Shown: one piece after another, positions 44,678-53,629 of the stretch
Layout: every line of letters begins with the position of its first letter
Numbering within the stretch: position 1 is the first letter of the stretch
Source: Pilimelia terevasa
Lineage (GTDB): Bacteria > Actinomycetota > Actinomycetes > Mycobacteriales > Micromonosporaceae
DNA length: 64,000 nucleotides
NCBI RefSeq assembly: GCF_014647915.1
Contig: NZ_BMQC01000009.1
Span: 1-64,000, forward strand
Reading direction: 5' to 3'
Made by a program: the position numbers and the translations under genes
Notes under the pieces: generated by a model
The model's database searches: none
Told to the model about the DNA's origin: nothing
What the model saw: the letters and a program-made list of their open reading frames with translations, nothing else

Positions 44678-46648
44678 TCAGCCCCGGGTGCGGCCGCCGT
44701 CCTCGGGCGGTCCCGTGCGGAACTGGCCGACCAGTTCGTCCAGGCTCTGGGCCGCCCGGGTGAGCCGGGTGGCCGCCTGCTGGGTGACCGTGGCGGACTC
44801 GGCGGTCCGGGTGGCGCTGTGCGCGACGCCGTCCAGCTCGCCGCTGATGGCCCGGGAGCCGGCGGCCACCTCGCGGACGCTGCGGGCCATCTCGGCGGTG
44901 GTGGCCGTCTGCTCCTCCACCGCGGAGGTGATCGAGGCCTGGATGTCGCTGATCCGGCCGATCACGGCGGTGATGTGCGCGATGGCGTCGACGGCGGCGC
45001 CGGTGTCCTGCTGGATGGCCCGGACCCGGCCGGTGATGTCCTCGGTGGCCCGGGCCGCGTTGCTGGAGAGCTGCTTGACCTCGTCGGCGACCACGGCGAA
45101 GCCGCGGCCGGCCGCGCCGGCCCGGACCGCCTCGATGGTGGCGTTGAGGGCGAGCAGGTTGATCTGGTTGGCGATCCCGCTGATCACCGCCACCACATCC
45201 TCGATCTTGGCGGTGCTGCGGTCGAGGTGGGCGACGGAGGTGTGCGAGACCCCGGCGGCGCGCACCGCGTCGTCGGCGACCTCCCGGGCGGCGGTGACGG
45301 CGCTGGAGATCTCGGTGATGGCGTTGCTCATCTGCGCCGTGCCCTCGGTCACCGTCTCGACGTTGTGGCCCACCAGGGTCGAGGCACCGCGGACCTGGGC
45401 GACCCGCGCCGAGGTGTCGGTGACGGTGCCGCCCAGCCCGTCGGCGACTGCGGACAGCTCCGCGGACGCCCCGGTCAGGTCCCGCGCGTTGTCGCGCAGG
45501 GCGGTGAGCAGGTCGCGGACCCGGTCGATCGCCGCCCGCAGCCCGGTGGCCATGTCGCCGACCTCGTCGCGGGTGTCGCTCTCCACCCGGACCGTCAGGT
45601 CGCCCTCGGCCAGGCCGCGCAGGGCCGCCACCATCCGGCGCAGCGGCGCGGTCGAGGACCGGTAGAACCCCACCAGCAGGTACGCCACCACCAGCACGCC
45701 CAGGATGCCGGCGCCGATGACCAGGGCGGCGTTGGCCTCGAAGCCGTCGATGCGGACCGCGATCAACCGGTCCTCCAGCGGGGCGAGCAGCCCCGCCAGG
45801 CCGGCGACCTCCGTGCGCACCCGGTCGGCCGAGGCGGGCCGCACCCGGTTCAGCTCGCCGGTCCGGGCCGCCGCGGTGATCTCGTCCAGGACCGCGGTGA
45901 CCGCGGCCAGCGTCCGCTCCACCACCGGCCCGGCCGCCCGGAACTCGGCGCTGGCGGTGTTGGCCATCCCGGTCTCCATGCCGGTGGCGACCGCGTCGCG
46001 GGTGCCGCGGATCGCGCCGCTGGCCACCGCGAGGTCGAACTGGGCGGCCCGGCGGGCCGGCTCCGGCCCGGCCGCGTGCACCGCGGCGGTGTCGACCGCC
46101 CGGCCGGTCGCGTCCAGCAGCACGGGCAGCCGGAACATCAGGGCGTCCATGATGTAGTAGGTGTCCAGGTCCGGGTCCAGGGTCAGGTTCGACTTGTCCG
46201 ACACCCGCACGACCAGCCCGAGCAGCCCGTCCAGCGCCTCCCCGTAGGCCGTCAGCGTCGGCTGGCCCGGCGCGGCCCGCCCGGCCGCGGACAGCTTCTC
46301 CTTCGCCGCGGTCCAGGCCGCGGTGGTCTCCAGCGTGGCGCCGTGGCGCCGGTCCACGGCGTCCACGGCGGCGACCGCCGCGGCCACCTCCGCCCCGGCG
46401 GGGGCGGCGCCGGTGACCGCGCGGTGCCGGGCGTCGACCGCCCGCGCGCCCAGCTCCTGGAGCGGCCGCAGGTAGGCGATCCCCTCCCGCTCCAGCGCAC
46501 TGAACGCCACCTGCCCGCGCTGGATGTTGACGTAACCCAGCGTCACGAAGGCCAGCGGCAGGAACAGCACGGCGGCCACCACCATGGCCTTCTGCGCGTA
46601 CCGCAGGCGGCCGAGCAGGGCGGCGGCCGGCGCGAACAGGGCGTCCAT
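44678..46648 (-). CDS. Transmembrane methyl-accepting chemotaxis protein
   Basis: A 656-residue receptor starting at ATG 46648. A first membrane helix (KAMVVAAVLFLPLAFVTLGY, about 22-41) is followed by a 290-residue external helical domain (LDPDLDTYYIMDALMFRLPVLLDATGRAVD), which is NIT- or 4HB-like. A second helix (ALVIGAGILGVLVVAYLLVGFY) follows, then HAMP (STAPLRRMVAALRGLAEGDLTVRVES), then a methyl-accepting hairpin with tip [36 protein letters not shown]. It is the second such protein in the window, again without che genes nearby. It diverges from the RiPP operon. Confidence 0.94.
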   Translation of the reverse strand: MDALFAPAAALLGRLRYAQKAMVVAAVLFLPLAFVTLGYVNIQRGQVAFSALEREGIAYLRPLQELGARAVDARHRAVTGAAPAGAEVAAAVAAVDAVDRRHGATLETTAAWTAAKEKLSAAGRAAPGQPTLTAYGEALDGLLGLVVRVSDKSNLTLDPDLDTYYIMDALMFRLPVLLDATGRAVDTAAVHAAGPEPARRAAQFDLAVASGAIRGTRDAVATGMETGMANTASAEFRAAGPVVERTLAAVTAVLDEITAAARTGELNRVRPASADRVRTEVAGLAGLLAPLEDRLIAVRIDGFEANAALVIGAGILGVLVVAYLLVGFYRSSTAPLRRMVAALRGLAEGDLTVRVESDTRDEVGDMATGLRAAIDRVRDLLTALRDNARDLTGASAELSAVADGLGGTVTDTSARVAQVRGASTLVGHNVETVTEGTAQMSNAITEISSAVTAAREVADDAVRAAGVSHTSVAHLDRSTAKIEDVVAVISGIANQINLLALNATIEAVRAGAAGRGFAVVADEVKQLSSNAARATEDITGRVRAIQQDTGAAVDAIAHITAVIGRISDIQASITSAVEEQTATTAEMARSVREVAAGSRAISGELDGVAHSATRTAESATVTQQAATRLTRAAQSLDELVGQFRTGPPEDGGRTRG

Positions 46649-46803
46649 GCCCACAGCCTCGCCGCTCCAGCGCACGGATACCCGGCATTCACCGAATCCC
46701 GCCGCACCGGCTCCCGGCCGCGGGCCCCGGGCACCCGTCCCAGATACCGGACAATTCATCAGACAACCGGGGTCCTGGACAGCAACGCCCACGGGGATCC
46801 GTA

Positions 46804-46823
46804 GGAAAGGGCTGAGGCTTTCC
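46804..46823 (+). promoter_or_regulatory. Inverted repeat upstream of the RiPP operon
   Basis: GGAAAG (46804-46809) and CTTTCC (46818-46823) flank an 8-base centre, 40 bases before the first gene of the cluster. TACGGT (46851-46856) could be a -10 element for a leaderless mRNA starting at GTG 46863. Both assignments are tentative. Confidence 0.3.
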
Positions 46824-46862
46824 AGGTCGAGCGCCACTGTGGTCCGTCGTTACGGTCTGTAC

Positions 46863-47849
46863 GTGACCAGTGACGAGGTTTGCCGGACGATCGCGGTGGG
46901 CGCCACCGACGTGGCCTGCGCGCCGGCCGCCCGCGGGCAGGTCGAGCTGCGCGTGGGCGCGGCGCGGTACGTGCTGCGGATGGCACCGGAGCAGGTCGGG
47001 CCGCTGCGCGACGTTGTCGCCGCGCTGGTCCCGCGGCTGCGCCGCAGCCGGCCGATCGACGCCCAGCTCAAGCCGGCCGAGGTCGCGCGGATCCGCCCGT
47101 ACGTGACCCAGCTCGTCAAGCTCGGCGTGCTGCTCACCCCCGCCCCGGGCACGGCGCCGGTGGAGTCCGAGGGCGACCGGCGGCTGTACACCTTCCTGGC
47201 CCGGCGGGTGGCGCGGCCGGACCCGCTGTTCACGTCGGTGAAGGCCCGGCCCGTCGCGCTGCGCGGCCCGGCGGCGCTGACCGGCCCCGCCGCCGAGGCG
47301 CTGGCCGCGCAGGGGCTGACCGTCGCGCCCGCGGCCGGACCGGGCGACGACACCGCGCTGACCGTGGTCTTCGAGACCGGCGGGCCCGCCGGCCTGCGCG
47401 CCGCGAACAAGGGGTACTGCGCGGCGGGCGCCGCCTGGGTCCCGGTCCTGGTGGACCCGCGCCGGGTGCGCCTCGGCCCGTGGATCATGCCGGGCCAGAC
47501 GGCCTGCCTGCGCTGCCTGCCCGCCGACCCGCACCGCCCGCCGGAGGACGCGGCCGGCGACGGCCGGCCGGCCCCGGCGCCCGGCGCGGCGCCGGGGGAC
47601 GGCGGGCCGGTCGGGGTGGCCGACACGTGGCTCACGCTCCAGCCCGGCTGCGTCCGCTGGCTGGCCGGGCTGCTGAGCCACCTCGCGTTCCGCACGTACG
47701 TGCCGATGGGCGACAGCCACCCGTGGGGGCGGGCGACCACGCTCGACGCGCTCACCGGTGAGCAGGCGTCCGTCGCGTACTGGCGCGACCCGTACTGCCC
47801 CGACTGCGCGCCGGCCGGCGCGGTCACCGACGCGTGGGTCCCGGCGTGA
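46863..47849 (+). CDS. E1-like TOMM leader-peptide-binding protein (cyclodehydratase C-protein type)
   Basis: A protein of about 328 residues; GTG 46863 is used, and GTG 46839 is possible because neither has a good ribosome-binding site. The N-terminal third has the winged-helix RRE-like pattern (GQVELRVGAARYVLRMAPEQVGPLRDVVAALV). The rest is a degenerate ThiF/E1 fold with two CxxC pairs for zinc (TACLRCLPADP, PYCPDCAPAG) and no ATP-binding loop. It presents the precursor to the YcaO enzyme. It is the first gene of a seven-gene plus-strand operon; its stop overlaps the GTG of the dehydrogenase gene. Confidence 0.85.
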   Translation: MTSDEVCRTIAVGATDVACAPAARGQVELRVGAARYVLRMAPEQVGPLRDVVAALVPRLRRSRPIDAQLKPAEVARIRPYVTQLVKLGVLLTPAPGTAPVESEGDRRLYTFLARRVARPDPLFTSVKARPVALRGPAALTGPAAEALAAQGLTVAPAAGPGDDTALTVVFETGGPAGLRAANKGYCAAGAAWVPVLVDPRRVRLGPWIMPGQTACLRCLPADPHRPPEDAAGDGRPAPAPGAAPGDGGPVGVADTWLTLQPGCVRWLAGLLSHLAFRTYVPMGDSHPWGRATTLDALTGEQASVAYWRDPYCPDCAPAGAVTDAWVPA

Positions 47850-49618
47850 CCCCGGCCGCCCGGTGCGTGGCCGCGCTCGGCCTGGCGGTCCGGGACCTGC
47901 CGGTGCCGCTGTACCGCGCCGGCCACGCCGCCGCGCTGGTCCCGGCGGCCCACGGCGGCGGCGACCTGGACCTGCACGGCCACCCCGTCCCCGTGCTGGA
48001 GGTCGCCGCCGCCGCCGACGCCGGCACGGTCGGCTGGGACCTGGCCGCCGCGGCCGCCCGGCTGCGCACCCCCGGCGCGGACGCCGTGGCCGCGGCCGGC
48101 GACGTCGACGCGGCGGTGGTCCGGGCGCTGTACCGGGCCCTCGCCCGGCGGTTCGCGCCCGGCGCGGGCCCGGTCCGGCGGCTCACCGGCTGGGAGCCGG
48201 CCCTGCCCGGGCCCTGGCGCCACCCGGCGGACGTCGCCGGCAGCGTCGCGTGCTACCTGCTCGGCGACGTGTGCGGGGTGCCGGTCGTGGGGGCGGTCGC
48301 CCGGCTCGACGGCGACCCGCGCGGGTACGCGGCGCTGGCCTGCGACCTCGGCGTACCGGGGGCCGTCGCCGCCGCCCTCGACGGCGTGCGGCGCGCGCTC
48401 GCGGTCGCCGACCTGACCCGCACCGACCGCAACGACCACACCGACCGGGCCGACCACGCCGACCGGGGCACCCGAGGCGACCGGGGTGCCCGGGGCGAGG
48501 ACCCGACGGCGCGCGGCCGGGCCGCGCCCGGCGCGGCCGGCGAGGTCGACCTGGGCGGCCTGCGGCAGGACGGGGCCGACCGGGCCGAGCTGGGGGACCT
48601 CCTGCGCCGGCACGGCCTGCGGCCCTCGGCCCGGGTGCTGCGCGCCGCCGACGACGCCGCCCTCGTGCAGGTCCGGCTCGACGACGGCGCGCCGACCCCG
48701 TGCCGGCCCGGCCCGCCGGGCCGGCACGCCGACGGCGACGGGCAGCCGGGCCCCTGGGACGAGCCGGACGTACCGGCGCTGCGGCTGACCGCCCCGACGC
48801 AGCTCTCGCTGGCCTTCGCCGGCTCCCGGGTCGCCGCGGGCCGGACCTACCACGAGCACTCCAAGGTCCGCGCCGCCTTCGGCACCCTGCCGCGGGTCGA
48901 CATCCGGGACATGGGCCGGCCGACCCGCCTGCTGATCGGGCGCGCCTACCGGGACTTCCGGCACGCCCGGCTCCGGTACCGGCTGCGCCCCGACCCCGAC
49001 CTGCCGGTCCGCGGGCTGCGGGAGACCATCCTGCGCCGCCGCTCGTGGACGCCCATGACGGGCGGGTCCATCGACCGGGCGGCCCTGGCCGGTGTCCTGC
49101 ACCTCACCTACGGGGTCACCGGCGCGGGGGCCACCGGGGACGACGTCACCCTCCCGCTGCGGGCCACCCCCGCCGCGGGCGGGCTGTACGCGGTGGACCT
49201 GTTCCTGCTGGTCGAGCGCGTCGAGGGCGTGGCGCCGGGCCTCTACTACTTCCACCCGGCGGCCGGCGAACTCCAGCTCGTCCGGTCCGACGTCCGCCTC
49301 GCCGACCTGGCCGGCGCCACCGGCTACGGCGCGCGGGTCACCCAGGCCGCGGCCGTCGTCGTGTACGTCGCCGCGCTGCGCCGGACCCAGTGGAAGTACT
49401 GGGAGCGCGGCTACCGGATGGCGCTGCTGGACTGCGGCCACCTGGCGCAGAGCGTCGTGCTCACCGCCAACGCCGCCGGGCTCGCCGCCCACCCCATGGT
49501 CGCCTTCGTGGACGACGACCTGAACCGCCTCGTCGGCGTCGACGGGGTGGACGACGCCGCCCTGTACCTCACGCTGCTCGGCCCGGCCGGCACTCCCGCC
49601 AGGAAGGAGAACCCGTGA
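47846..49618 (+). CDS. SagB-type azoline dehydrogenase with a long N-terminal extension
   Basis: A 590-residue protein. Residues about 395-580 are the nitroreductase-like FMN domain of SagB oxidases: LRRRSWTPMTGG, GGLYAVDLFLLVERVEGVAPGLYYFHP and KYWERGYRMALLDCGHLAQSVVLTANAAGL. It oxidises thiazolines or oxazolines to aromatic azoles. The first 380 residues are an extension without FMN motifs. It includes a low-complexity Asp/Arg/His linker (TDRNDHTDRADHADRGTRGD) near 195-215 and the conserved YHEHSKVRAAF near 335. The GTG overlaps the previous stop. Confidence 0.9.
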   Translation: MTPAARCVAALGLAVRDLPVPLYRAGHAAALVPAAHGGGDLDLHGHPVPVLEVAAAADAGTVGWDLAAAAARLRTPGADAVAAAGDVDAAVVRALYRALARRFAPGAGPVRRLTGWEPALPGPWRHPADVAGSVACYLLGDVCGVPVVGAVARLDGDPRGYAALACDLGVPGAVAAALDGVRRALAVADLTRTDRNDHTDRADHADRGTRGDRGARGEDPTARGRAAPGAAGEVDLGGLRQDGADRAELGDLLRRHGLRPSARVLRAADDAALVQVRLDDGAPTPCRPGPPGRHADGDGQPGPWDEPDVPALRLTAPTQLSLAFAGSRVAAGRTYHEHSKVRAAFGTLPRVDIRDMGRPTRLLIGRAYRDFRHARLRYRLRPDPDLPVRGLRETILRRRSWTPMTGGSIDRAALAGVLHLTYGVTGAGATGDDVTLPLRATPAAGGLYAVDLFLLVERVEGVAPGLYYFHPAAGELQLVRSDVRLADLAGATGYGARVTQAAAVVVYVAALRRTQWKYWERGYRMALLDCGHLAQSVVLTANAAGLAAHPMVAFVDDDLNRLVGVDGVDDAALYLTLLGPAGTPARKENP

Positions 49619-51792
49619 CCGCCCCATCGGACGTGGTCTACGTCGCGGACGACGTACGCCTGCACGTGCTCGACGACCGCGAGGGGTTCCTGGAGACCGC
49701 CGCCCAGGTCCGGCGCATCCGGGGCGCGCGGCTGACGGTGCTGGCCGAGCGGCTGCTGCCGCGGCTGCGCACCCCGACGGCCGTCGGCCAGCTCGTCCGG
49801 GACCTGGCCGCCGAGGTACCCGAGGAGGAGCTGACGATGCTCCTGCGGGGGCTGTCCGCGCACGGCGTGCTGAGCACCGGCGCCCGGCCGGTGGACGGTC
49901 GCCCGGCCGGGCGCTTCGCGGTCCACGGCCCGCCCGCCTTGACCGACCAGCTTGTCGCGCTGCTGGGCCGGCTGCCCGGGACCGAGGTGCGGTCCGCGGG
50001 CGAGGAGCCGGCGCCGGCCCGCGACGGCGAACTGGCCGTCGTCGGGACCACCTCGCTGTTCGACCCCCGCACCGGCGCCCTGCACGCCGCGCTGGTCGCG
50101 CAGCGCCGGCCGCACCTGGCGTACGGCCTCGCGCAGGACGGCGCCGCCTTCGTCGGCCCGCTGTGGACCCCGACGCGGCTGTCGGCCTGCTTCCACTGCC
50201 TGCGCACCCGCCTGTTCTCGCACGCGGTGAACGGGCCGACGCTGCGGGCGTACGCCCGCTTCCTGGCCGAGTCCGGCGCCGCGCCGGTGCCGCAGGCCGC
50301 GCCGCCCTGGACGGTGGCCCGGCTGATCGGGGCCGTCGCGCGCCGGGCGCTGGCCTGGTCGGCCGCGCCGGAGGCCGACGACGCGCAGGAGCTGCGCTGG
50401 TGCGCCGGCCCCGACGACGAGGGGGGCACCCGCCGGCTGCTGCCCGTACCCACCTGCGCCTGCGCCGACGGCGCCCCGCCGCCCGAGCCCGTGGCCGGCC
50501 TGGCCGACGCCGAGGACCCGGTCGTCGGCATCGTGCACGCGGTCAGCGTGCGCCGGGCCGAGAGCGGGCCGGCGATCTACCTCGGCGGCAGTACCTCGGC
50601 CAACTTCGCGCTGCTGCGCGAGCCGATGCGGGTCACCCGCAACGGCGGCGCCGGGTTCACCCGGGCGGCGGCGCTGGCGTCGACCGTCGGCGAGTCGCTG
50701 GAGCGGTACGCGGCCGGCCTGTACCGCCGCGACACGCTGCGGCTGGCGACCTGGACCGCGCTGGCCGCGGCCGGCGAGGAGGCCGTCCACCCGGACCGGT
50801 TCGGCCTGTTCAGCCCGGCGCAGTACGCCGAGCCCGACTTCCCGTTCGTCCCCTTCGCCGCCGACACCCCGCTGCGGTGGGCCCGCGCCGCCCGGCTCGG
50901 CACGGACGAGCCGGTGTGGGTGCCCGCCTCCCAGGCCCACCTGCACTACCGCCGCGTCCCCGGCGAGGCGGCGATCGGCCCCTCGATCTCGACCGGCCTG
51001 GCCGCGGGGCCGAGCTGGGAGCAGGCGGTGCTGGGCGGCCTGTGCGAGGTGGTGGAGCGCGACGCGCTGGCCGTCTCCTGGCTGTACCGGCTGCCGCCCC
51101 GGCCCGTCGCCCCCGGGGTCGTCGCCGCCTCGTCCGCGGTGTCGCACCTGCTCCGGGAGGCCACGTCGTGGCGGGTGCGCTTCTACGACCTGTCGCTGGA
51201 CCTGCGCGCGCCGGTGGTCGCGGCCGTCATGGAGCACCGGGGGGCGCACGGCGCGATCATGTCGTTCGGCAGCGCGTGCCGGTGGTCGCCGGTGCGGGCG
51301 GTGGAGAAGGCGTTCCTGGAGGCGGCCCAGGGTCTCACCTACGTCCGCCGGCTGCTGCGCCAGCACGAGGACTGGCAGGTCGCGCCCGACTTCAGCAACG
51401 TGGACGACTTCAACCTGCACGCGATCCTCTACTCCAGGTACCCGGAGCTGCGCACCCGGGCCGGGTACCTGGTCCACCCGACCGAGCCCGTCGCCTGCAC
51501 CCGGCCGCCGTCGGTCACCGAGGTGCCGGCGGACCTCGGCCCCGCCGACGAGCTGGCCGCGGTGGCCGGCGCGGTCCGCGCCGCCGGCCACGACATCGCG
51601 GTACTCGACCTCAGCACCCCCGACGTGCGGCAGTTGGGCGTGCACGTCGTCCGGGTGCTGGTGCCCGGGCTCCAGCACCTGTCCGGTACGCACCGCCAGC
51701 GCTTCCTCGGCTCCCCCCGGCTGGCGCAGGTGGCCGAGCGGCTCGCGCTCGCCTCGGCGCCGGACAACCCGTTCCCGCACCCTCTCCCGTAG
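49615..51792 (+). CDS. TOMM cyclodehydratase: E1-like domain fused to YcaO
   Basis: A 725-residue protein; GTG 49615 is fixed by AGGAAGGAG. Residues 1-295 are a second E1-like leader-binding module (zinc cysteines C192-x2-C195 and C281-x-C283). Residues 300-725 are YcaO. ATP/Mg ligands lie in TVGESLERYAAG (Glu360, Glu363), LCEVVERDALAVSW and VEKAFLEAAQGLTY. The chain ends NPFPHPLP, the C-terminal PxPxP motif typical of azoline-forming YcaOs. It installs thiazoline or oxazoline rings on Cys, Ser or Thr of a precursor peptide using ATP. Confidence 0.94.
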   Translation: MTAPSDVVYVADDVRLHVLDDREGFLETAAQVRRIRGARLTVLAERLLPRLRTPTAVGQLVRDLAAEVPEEELTMLLRGLSAHGVLSTGARPVDGRPAGRFAVHGPPALTDQLVALLGRLPGTEVRSAGEEPAPARDGELAVVGTTSLFDPRTGALHAALVAQRRPHLAYGLAQDGAAFVGPLWTPTRLSACFHCLRTRLFSHAVNGPTLRAYARFLAESGAAPVPQAAPPWTVARLIGAVARRALAWSAAPEADDAQELRWCAGPDDEGGTRRLLPVPTCACADGAPPPEPVAGLADAEDPVVGIVHAVSVRRAESGPAIYLGGSTSANFALLREPMRVTRNGGAGFTRAAALASTVGESLERYAAGLYRRDTLRLATWTALAAAGEEAVHPDRFGLFSPAQYAEPDFPFVPFAADTPLRWARAARLGTDEPVWVPASQAHLHYRRVPGEAAIGPSISTGLAAGPSWEQAVLGGLCEVVERDALAVSWLYRLPPRPVAPGVVAASSAVSHLLREATSWRVRFYDLSLDLRAPVVAAVMEHRGAHGAIMSFGSACRWSPVRAVEKAFLEAAQGLTYVRRLLRQHEDWQVAPDFSNVDDFNLHAILYSRYPELRTRAGYLVHPTEPVACTRPPSVTEVPADLGPADELAAVAGAVRAAGHDIAVLDLSTPDVRQLGVHVVRVLVPGLQHLSGTHRQRFLGSPRLAQVAERLALASAPDNPFPHPLP

Positions 51793-51800
51793 GAGCGCCC

Positions 51801-52565
51801 GTGACGCCGTCCTTTGCCGCCTACCTTTCGAGCGCGGTCGCGCGCAACGACCACTTCGCGGCGACCGCCAGCATCTCCGAGGTGTTCGGCGACCAGGTCG
51901 TCAGCCGGGTGCTGCCGGCCGACCGGTACCCCGTGACGTGCCGGACCACCTCGGAGGCGGTCGAGGGCGGCGTCCGCCTCACCTTCCGCAGCCGGGTCGC
52001 CGGCCTGGACCGGCCGACCACGGTCGTGCACAAGGTCTTCTTCATCGACCGCGAGGAGGTCCGCACCCGCCTGCACCACCTGACCCCCGACCAGCCGGAG
52101 GGAGCCTCCGAACTGCTGGTGATGTTCGACGGCACCGACCGCGACTACTGCCATGCGTCGGTCTACGACAGCGAGAACCGGCTGCTCGCCACCGACGCGG
52201 TCGTCTTCGACAGCGCCGGCCGGACGGTGCCCTACCCGTTCACGGACAGGTACGTCTCCCCGCACGCGCTGGACCGGGCGGAGCTGTCCGAGACCCGCAC
52301 CGCGGGCGGGCAGCGGGCGCTGCGGTTCGCCGTCGCCCTGCGCGGCCTGTCCGGGCCGCAGCCCGTGGTGCTGGCCTGGCAGGCGATCGGCCGGATCGAC
52401 CGGGCCACGCTCATCTGTACGCCGGACCGGCCGGAGGTCCACCGGGAGCTGGCCCTCGACGACAACCCCGCGCTCGCGCCCGGCGACTGGGTGGTCGTCG
52501 CCGTGGACGACCAGGAGCGCTTCCTCGCGCAGGCGCTGGTCACGCTCCAGCCCATCGTGGACTGA
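51801..52565 (+). CDS. Unknown protein of the TOMM cluster
   Basis: A 254-residue protein with GGAG upstream of its GTG. It has beta-rich segments (GVRLTFRSRVAGLDRPTTVVHKVFFIDREEVRTR; LRFAVALRGLSGPQPVVLAWQAIGRID), no signal peptide and no membrane helix. FVVAVDDQERFLAQALVTLQPIVD-like strands close it. It has none of the Cys/Ser/Thr-rich features of a precursor peptide. It sits between the cyclodehydratase and the peptidase pair within the operon, so a role in precursor maturation or recognition is likely. I do not recognise a family. Confidence 0.8.
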   Translation: MTPSFAAYLSSAVARNDHFAATASISEVFGDQVVSRVLPADRYPVTCRTTSEAVEGGVRLTFRSRVAGLDRPTTVVHKVFFIDREEVRTRLHHLTPDQPEGASELLVMFDGTDRDYCHASVYDSENRLLATDAVVFDSAGRTVPYPFTDRYVSPHALDRAELSETRTAGGQRALRFAVALRGLSGPQPVVLAWQAIGRIDRATLICTPDRPEVHRELALDDNPALAPGDWVVVAVDDQERFLAQALVTLQPIVD

Positions 52566-52570
52566 CCGGC

Positions 52571-53629
52571 GTGCGCCACCTGGACAGCGGGCTCGGGGTC
52601 GCGCTGGTCGACGCGCCCCGGGGGCCGCTGACGGCGCTGCGGCTGGAGATCCGGTACGGCAGCGCCGACGAGCAGCCCGGGCAGGAGGGACTGGCCCACG
52701 TGCTGGAGCACCTGGTGGTGCGCTGCGCCATGGCCGGCGGGCGGGTCGACGACGGCCCGATGGTCACCGCGCGCACCGGCCGGGAGAGTACGCACTACTC
52801 GCTGCTCGTGCGGTCCCCCGACGCGGACCGGGCGGCGCGGATGCTCCTGCGCGCGCTGGCGCCGCTGGCCGACTCGCCGGCCGCGCTGGACGCCGAGCGG
52901 GCGGGGATCCGGCGCGAGCGGGCGGAGCGGCTGGCCCAGCCGGCCTGGGTACTCCAGGAGAAGCTGTTCGCGGCGCTGTGGGCGGGGACCTCGCACGCGC
53001 ACCCGACGCTCGGCGACCCGGCCGTCGTGGACCGCTGCACGGTGGCCGTCGCCCGGGAACTGCACCGGCGCTGGTACCGGCCCGACAACGCGGTGCTCGT
53101 CGTCGCCCCCGGCCCGGTCCCGGACGCGGCCCGCGCGGTGCCGCCGGCCGTCCCGCCCCGGCCGGCCGGGCGGCCGGACCACGGGCGGCCGCGGCGCGGC
53201 GCGGTGTGGGCGTCCCTGGCCGGGCCGACCCCGGTGCACGGCGTCGCCTTCGCGGTACCGGCGCCCGAGGTGCCCGACTGGCTCGGGCTGGCCTGCCGGG
53301 CCGTCCGCGCCGCCTCCGGCCTGGTGGTCCACCGGCTGGACCTGGCCCGGGACACCTGCCTGTGGTTCATGCTGCGCGGCCGGGACCGGCGCGCCGCGGC
53401 GGCGGACCTGCGGCGCGCGCTGGACGCCTGCGCGCACCGGCTCGCGGCGCCGGACGGGGACGCCTGGCTGGCCGCCGAGGCGGTGATCCCCGCCCTGCGC
53501 GCCGCCGGCACGGCGAGCGCGCTGGCCGACCCGGCCCGGGCCGCCCGCCCGGACGCGGGCCGGCCGACCGCGGCGGCGGTGGCCGCGCTGGTCGGGAGCT
53601 GGCGGGCGGCGGCGGGGGTACCGCGGTGA
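52571..53629 (+). CDS. M16 (insulinase/pitrilysin) peptidase, catalytic subunit
   Basis: A 352-residue protein from GTG 52571, five bases after the previous stop. The inverted zinc motif HxxEH is intact at His43-Val-Leu-Glu46-His47 (GLAHVLEHLVVRC), and downstream glutamates (ERAGIRRERAERL) supply the third ligand. With the next gene it forms the usual active/inactive pair of split M16 enzymes. It most likely removes the leader or trims the modified RiPP, as PqqF/G-like pairs do elsewhere. The role here is inferred from position. Confidence 0.88.
   Translation: MRHLDSGLGVALVDAPRGPLTALRLEIRYGSADEQPGQEGLAHVLEHLVVRCAMAGGRVDDGPMVTARTGRESTHYSLLVRSPDADRAARMLLRALAPLADSPAALDAERAGIRRERAERLAQPAWVLQEKLFAALWAGTSHAHPTLGDPAVVDRCTVAVARELHRRWYRPDNAVLVVAPGPVPDAARAVPPAVPPRPAGRPDHGRPRRGAVWASLAGPTPVHGVAFAVPAPEVPDWLGLACRAVRAASGLVVHRLDLARDTCLWFMLRGRDRRAAAADLRRALDACAHRLAAPDGDAWLAAEAVIPALRAAGTASALADPARAARPDAGRPTAAAVAALVGSWRAAAGVPR

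Noticed and set aside
47758-49614. Upstream 619 codons of the open frame that contains the YcaO gene
   Set aside because: This part overlaps the SagB gene in another frame and is Arg/Pro low-complexity; the good ribosome-binding site at 49601-49610 marks the true YcaO start.
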